24,896 bases of DNA, taken from the NCBI GenBank assembly GCA_015501585.1, contig JADNRY010000825.1:1-24896 (forward strand), read 5' to 3'. The DNA is from Rhodocollybia butyracea (taxonomy: Eukaryota > Basidiomycota > Agaricomycetes > Agaricales > Omphalotaceae). Under the pieces are notes generated by a model. The model ran no database searches and was not told the origin of the DNA. It worked only from the letters and a program-made list of their open reading frames with translations. Both the position numbers and the translations under genes were made by a program. This document shows positions 20,030-24,896 of this stretch, piece after piece. Numbering within the stretch: the first letter of the stretch is position 1; each line of letters starts with the position of its first letter.

Positions 20030-21871
20030 ATGGCCTCTCTGCAATCTGCTCCCCTGAAGACACATCTCACTATCCTCAAGGATAGCAGCGAACGATTTTC
20101 GCAATCTTCCAGCCTTCAAGATTCCTTCAGAGGAATCCACCTCCAGCGGCGTCCCTCGATGGATTACCATCACTTTCAAGCAATTCTACGATGACGTCGA
20201 ATCATGCGCAAAGTACTGGTCACAAGAACTCGGTTCAAGAGTACCTCTCAAGTCCGTCGTCGGACTTGGTAAGTCTATTTTCTCTTACAAAGCTCGCAAG
20301 TACCAATAATCGCTAATCATTAATCATTATTTAGGATCGGAGGCTTCACATACTTTGATGTATTACACATCTACGGAGTTTCACGGGCAGGCTACGTGCC
20401 CCAGCTATTCAGCCTTCGTCTTCCTAAACCCCACCGTTATTTACGAGCTACTGCAAAAAGCTTCCGCTTCCGCTCTCATTTGCGATTCAGCCACCGGCTT
20501 CATCGTTGGTAAACCCCCCTGCTCACAATACCTATATTCTCCGACTTAGTACCAGTTCGGCTTTAAGCCCTTCGCTGTTAGCGAATGACCCTCTAGAGAT
20601 CGCATTCGTTTTCCATACTAGCGGATCAACTTCCGGGAGCCGAAACTTGTACCATGTAACTATCAGTGGTTAGATGCCGCAGCGCGTAAAGCAGCCAGCT
20701 TTGTGGCCCATGCACTCAGACAGACAGGACGTCAGTACTTGGATGGATCCATGGCCCATATAGGCCAAACTACCAGTATGTTTCGTTTCTCTTGGCTTTG
20801 ACGCTCATTAACCTAAATTGTAGTGTTGATTAACTTGATGCAATACGGAACCTGCATCATTCAGCCAAGAAGAATGCCTTTTGCAACCGAAGAGTTAGTC
20901 GACATGATCAAATACTGCAATCTTAACCGTCTCTGGCAATTCCCTGCCTTCTTTTCGGCGCACTTAAGGGTAGCACGAAAGGACCCAAGCCTCTTGTCTA
21001 TGCTGTGAACTTGGATGAGATCACTACAGCCGGTATGGCCCTTGCTTCCTGAAGATGAACTTTGCATATAACGCTGGGATCAAGCTAAGAGTGAGTCCTT
21101 TCCTCCAGCCGTCGTTCAATCCGAAACTCATCATGACTCTGATCTGCAGAACATTTTCGGTAGCACAGAATGTGGAGGCTCGACATTGCGATCAGTAGGA
21201 GGCAGCGACCCCGCCACCCGTCACCATCTGCGACCGCTACAGGGCCTTTCATATGCATTCGTCCCAATATCATCATCAACACCCGAGGATCATCAGTCAA
21301 CTGCGCGCCTTCACGAGTTTGTTGTACTGTCTGACTCTGGTGACTGCCCAGACGTGTCCCTCAGACAGGCGGACGGACACTTCCACACTGGTGATCTTTC
21401 CAAGTAGTTGGCCCTGACAGCTATATCTTCGCGGGCAGAGATGACGACTGATCAAAACCGAGAACAGCCTAAGGTGTGATACCAAGTAAGTCGACTTAAC
21501 ATCTGTCTCGTTGGTGTTTTTTGTTAATAAATCTCAACTTTTGATAGATCTATCGAGGACAACGCGCGCGCAATGTGCGGTGCACTCGTATCAGAGTGCA
21601 TTGTTGTAGGCGCAGGAGACCCTCTCCAGTGCTCTTCGTTGAAACTGATTCAAAGATCGATGAATCAAAGCTCAAAAAGGATATATTCCGCAAGATTCGA
21701 CAATTCCATTCTAGGAGATATATTCACGAGAGTATCACTTCGGCCAAGATGATTATCGTGGTTCCCAAAGGTACCCTGCCGAGGACAGCTTCGAAGGGCA
21801 ATATTCGCCGAAAGGCTGTCGAAGAAGCATACCGAGCTCAACTTGATGAGGTATACGGCGTTGTTTACTAA
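20030..21871 (+). CDS. stand-alone adenylate-forming (ANL superfamily) enzyme, frame-disrupted
   Basis: By family it activates a carboxylic acid with ATP to an acyl-adenylate; the substrate is unknown. I read six exons: 20030-20268, 20335-20518, 20550-20775, 20824-21090, 21150-21485 and 21548-21871, about 525 codons. It starts MASLQSAPLKTHLTILKDSS. The ATP-binding P-loop motif is FVFHTSGSTSGS (about 20610-20640). The NIFGSTECGG motif (from 21150) is the adenine-binding N-x-F/Y-G-x-T-E signature. GHFHTGDL and YIFAGRDDD supply the nucleotide-binding Asp and the hinge. The C-terminal lobe has KGNIRRKAVEEAYRAQLDE, with the region of the catalytic Lys. No carrier-protein or reductase domain follows, so it is not a full synthetase. 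At least ten single-base frameshifts occur, for example near 20110, 20428, 20556, 20640, 20728, 20746, 21006, 21405, 21450 and 21617. Protein similarity continues in the alternate frame after each. Confidence 0.75.
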
Positions 21872-22420
21872 ACATTTTTCTTAATCTTTTAATCTCTGTT
21901 TTGATTTGGTGGGCTTATTTATCGATATCACACATACTTACAATCAATCTGTTTTATAACTTATACCATCTGTTTTACTTATTATTGCCAGTGTATTTTA
22001 TTATTATTATTAACCCTATGTATTTTTACTTACCTACGTCCCTCGAGACTTGTTCATTAATATCCCAACTTTACATATAGTAATACCCGTATACTACTAC
22101 TTACATTACTTTGTATCTGGCGCTGGAGCTAACGAGTATTTCGCGAAATATTGATCGCATTTGATATTGTCAGCTTTGCCCTTTCGGAATAACTTCCGCC
22201 TGAACCGCGGATCAGCCCGCATATCGCTCTTGAGACAGTCAGTCAACAATACTGGGAAAGTAACCGATTTTTTAAATCAATTATTCTCTTTCTCTTTGAC
22301 GCAGGAAAAAACCAGCACCCGGCTATGGCTTACGCTCGAGCGTAAGGCAACTCGGATCATAAGTACACTCAAGCTTCGGAACTCGGCTGGTGTCATCACT
22401 TTCTCAACCGTACCACAACA
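21872..22420. other. intergenic with P5C dehydrogenase promoter
   Basis: AT-rich, with runs such as TTATTATTATTATTAA near 22000. It must hold the 3' end of the adenylate-forming enzyme transcript and the promoter of the next gene. No conserved frame or RNA is recognised. Confidence 0.4.
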
Positions 22421-24595
22421 ATGGCCTCTCCTCAACTCGCTACGTTCAGGATCCCAGCCATCGACAATGAGCCAATGGTAAGTAAATACTATTCTATGTT
22501 TTGTCTGCAGGTCAGATATCTTATCTATCGCAATCGATTATCGATAGAAATCATACGCGCCAGGCTCTGCTGAGCGTAATGCACTGCAGGCTGCTATCGC
22601 GCAGATGGAACAAGAGCTGCCTTTCGAAGTGCCTTGTATCGTCAACGGAAAGCTGGTATGTTTTTGCTCGAAATATTCTAGTTCTCTGAATGAATATCGC
22701 GTCTTGTTTCGTTTTCTTGATAGGTCAAGACAGGAAAACTCGCCAAACAGCCGATTCCTCACGACCACGCGAAACATCTCTGCACGTACCACGAAGCTGA
22801 TCCTGCCACGGTAGAGAGCGCCATCAACGGCGCGCTCGTCCAAAGCAGAATGGGAAAACATGCCCTGGAACGACCGTGCGGCGATCTTTTTGAAAGCGGC
22901 GGATTTGGTTAGTGGAAAGTATCGCTACAACTCCTGGCTGCGACCATTCTGGGACAAGGAAAGAATGCCTGGCAGGCTGAAATTGATGCTGGTGCTGAGG
23001 TGCGTGTATCTGTTCTATGATATCATCAAAAGGCTGATGCAGATAATACAGTTGACCGATTTCTTGAGATTTGGAGTGAAATTTGTGGAGGAATTGTATG
23101 CTCAGCAGCCGGCGAAGAACTCTGCGGGTGCATGGAAGTGCGTTAATTGACGGTTTTCCGTTATGAGATTGTATCTTTTGACGCTTACCTTTCAGCCGTA
23201 TCGAATTTCGTCCTCTTGAGGTTTCGTGTTTGCCGTTACGCCTTTCAATTTTACTGCGATCGGAGGAAATCTATGCGCGACGCCTGCGCTCGTGGTAACG
23301 TTATCGTTTGGAAACCTTCCCCTGCTGCGACTTACTCCAACTATATCGTGCACCAAATCTTCACCGAGGCCGGTGTACCACCAGGTGTCATCCAATTCGT
23401 ACCTGGACCTCCTCCAGAGGTCGTTGCACAGGCCATCGGGCACAAGAGTTTCGCTGCGCTCCATTTCACAGGAAGTACATTCATCTTCAAGAAGCTATGG
23501 AAGGACATTGCTACGAATATGGACAAGTATAAGGGTACCCGAGAATTGTCGGGGAGACTGGAGGAAAAAACTTCCATATCGTGCATAAATCTTGAGGTGC
23601 GGAATGCGGTGATACAGGCTGTTCGTGGAGCTTTCGAGTATCAAGGCAAGTGGTCTATTATTAATTTTCCTCGTATCTTCCGCTAACCTACTCATCAGGC
23701 CAGAAGTGCTCCGCCCTATCGCGGCTCTACGTCTCCTCGTCGATTTGGACTGGCGGCTTCAAGGATCAGCTTCTGGCTGAGATTTCTAAAATCAAGGTCG
23801 GCTCGCCGTTGGACTGGGGTAATTTCATGGGTCCCGTAATGTAATATGTTTTTCTTCGATTATTTACGCCCGCGTGGACGCTAACGGTATTTTCAGAGGT
23901 CGGCCGGCTTTGATAGATCACGTCTTACATCCAGAAAGCCAAAGATTCGGGAGCTGAGATCCTCATTGGAGGCACAGGTAAGTCTGAAACTACTGCCGTG
24001 CACCTCTATCCGTTTAACCGCTTAAACTACGTGCATAGGTGACGACTCTAAAGGTTACTTCATTCAGCCTACTGTTATTCTCACGAAGGACCCACATATG
24101 GTCACAATGGTCGAGGAGATCTTTGGCCCTGTCATTACAGTATGTTTCTTCTTATTCTAAAAGCTAAATGGTTCTCACCAAAGCTGTGTTAAAGGTATAC
24201 GTGTTTGAAGATGCGGATTACGAGAAGACACTGGAATTGATTGATACCACTACTGAATATGGTCTAACTGGCGCAATGTATGTTTCATCGCATTCTCCTT
24301 ATCCCTCCATCTACCTTAGCCTAATCGTTTTTTCCCCTGATATCAGTTTCGCCTCTGAGCGCAAAGCCCTCATCATGGCGACTAATGCCCTACGTAACGC
24401 TGCAGGCAATGTCTATTACAACGAAAAATGCACTGGTGCTGTTGTTGGGCAGCAGCCGTTTGGTGGTGCACGCGCGAGTGGAACGAATGACAAGGCGGAA
24501 GTATAAGTATTTTCTATAGGTTTGTTAGTGCGAGGAGTATCAAGGAGAATTTTGTCGGCGTGGAGGATTTCCATTATCCTTCAAATTTGGTATGA
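22421..24595 (+). CDS. PUT2: delta-1-pyrroline-5-carboxylate dehydrogenase, frame-disrupted
   Basis: The enzyme oxidises P5C/glutamate semialdehyde to glutamate with NAD+, the second step of mitochondrial proline catabolism. I read ten exons: 22421-22477, 22548-22655, 22724-22999, 23052-23137, 23196-23645, 23699-23840, 23897-23977, 24039-24139, 24195-24277 and 24347-24595, about 544 codons, the usual length. Motifs are FAVTPFNFTAIGGNLC, NVIVWKPSPAATYSNY, HFTGST (NAD loop), the catalytic Glu codon at 23554-23556 in a GETGG context, the nucleophilic Cys codon at 23707-23709 (QKCSALSRLYV), VEEIFGPVITVYVF and QQPFGGARASGTNDKA. The true C-terminus ends HYPSNLV at 24595, one base out of frame with the earlier TAA at 24504-24506. 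About eight single-base shifts occur, near 22842, 22932, 23220, 23294, 23540, 23591, 23910 and 24498. The intron after exon 5 starts GC rather than GT. No clear mitochondrial presequence is visible at this start. Confidence 0.87.
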
Positions 24596-24896
24596 AGGTT
24601 TTGCAGAACTAATGATATAATTACTTTTAGGCAGCTGAAAATAAGATATGTGGCTTAGGTAGTATCAAAGCGTTACGGTCCAATGTAAATACTCTGAATA
24701 ATTTTCACCGCTGAGTAATGATCTTAACAAGATCTAGGTGGGATCATGGATTGACTGCCGCCGTCATGATCTCTTATCATAGCAATAACGAAAAACTTAC
24801 TGGCCTTAAACGTTTCTATTAGTGTCCAGTGGTTACTTGCTCGCTAGTTAACTGTGACGGTGCTTACATACTATCGTCTCTAGATCGAACTCCCTT
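24596..24896. other. downstream intergenic sequence
   Basis: Follows the P5C dehydrogenase stop. AT-rich, with no frame, RNA or repeat that I recognise. Confidence 0.4.

Noticed and set aside
1..24896. CRISPR arrays, bacterial operons or rRNA
   Set aside because: No regularly spaced short repeats and no rRNA motifs; the spliced genes show a eukaryotic nuclear region.

Overview
The window looks like nuclear DNA of a mushroom-forming basidiomycete (Agaricomycetes). The evidence is very short introns of about 50-60 bp with GT..AG ends, two DUF6535 membrane-protein genes (a family expanded in Agaricomycetes), a Ngaro-type retrotransposon, and housekeeping genes whose protein sequences look basidiomycete. 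All names come from reading motifs; no database was searched.

Layout. Positions 1-1035 hold an upstream repeat module and a broken copy of the 5' part of a DUF6535 gene. Positions 1182-3657 (minus) are a three-exon DUF6535 gene. Positions 3947-9088 are one nearly complete Ngaro-like tyrosine-recombinase retroelement: A1 repeat, gag-RT-RNase H frame, tyrosine recombinase frame, then B1-A2-B2. It sits in the short divergent promoter between the minus DUF6535 gene and a second, four-exon DUF6535 gene (9142-12376, plus). A third copy of the upstream module lies at 13601-13720. Next come a glutathione S-transferase gene (13917-15132, minus), an intron-containing tRNA-Leu (15325-15431, minus), a cullin-1 gene (15698-18435, minus), a stand-alone adenylate-forming enzyme gene (20030-21871, plus) and a delta-1-pyrroline-5-carboxylate dehydrogenase gene (22421-24595, plus).

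Two themes stand out. First, the retroelement is young: 1 mismatch in 364 bp between A copies and 2 in 107 bp between B copies. All catalytic residues I can check are present, but one in-frame TGA lies between two RT motifs. It landed 53 bp upstream of a start codon, and the related segment at 409-1035 gives a view of the locus without the element. Second, the four protein-coding genes from 13.9 to 24.6 kb carry many single-base frameshifts while the protein sequence stays conserved across the frames. The genes from 1.2 to 12.4 kb carry none. This looks more like uncorrected consensus indels than ordinary pseudogene decay, but the sequence alone cannot decide.

I see no operon-like system. The genes are independent eukaryotic units: cullin-1 serves SCF ubiquitin ligases, the dehydrogenase serves proline catabolism in mitochondria, GST serves detoxification, and the DUF6535 proteins have no known function.
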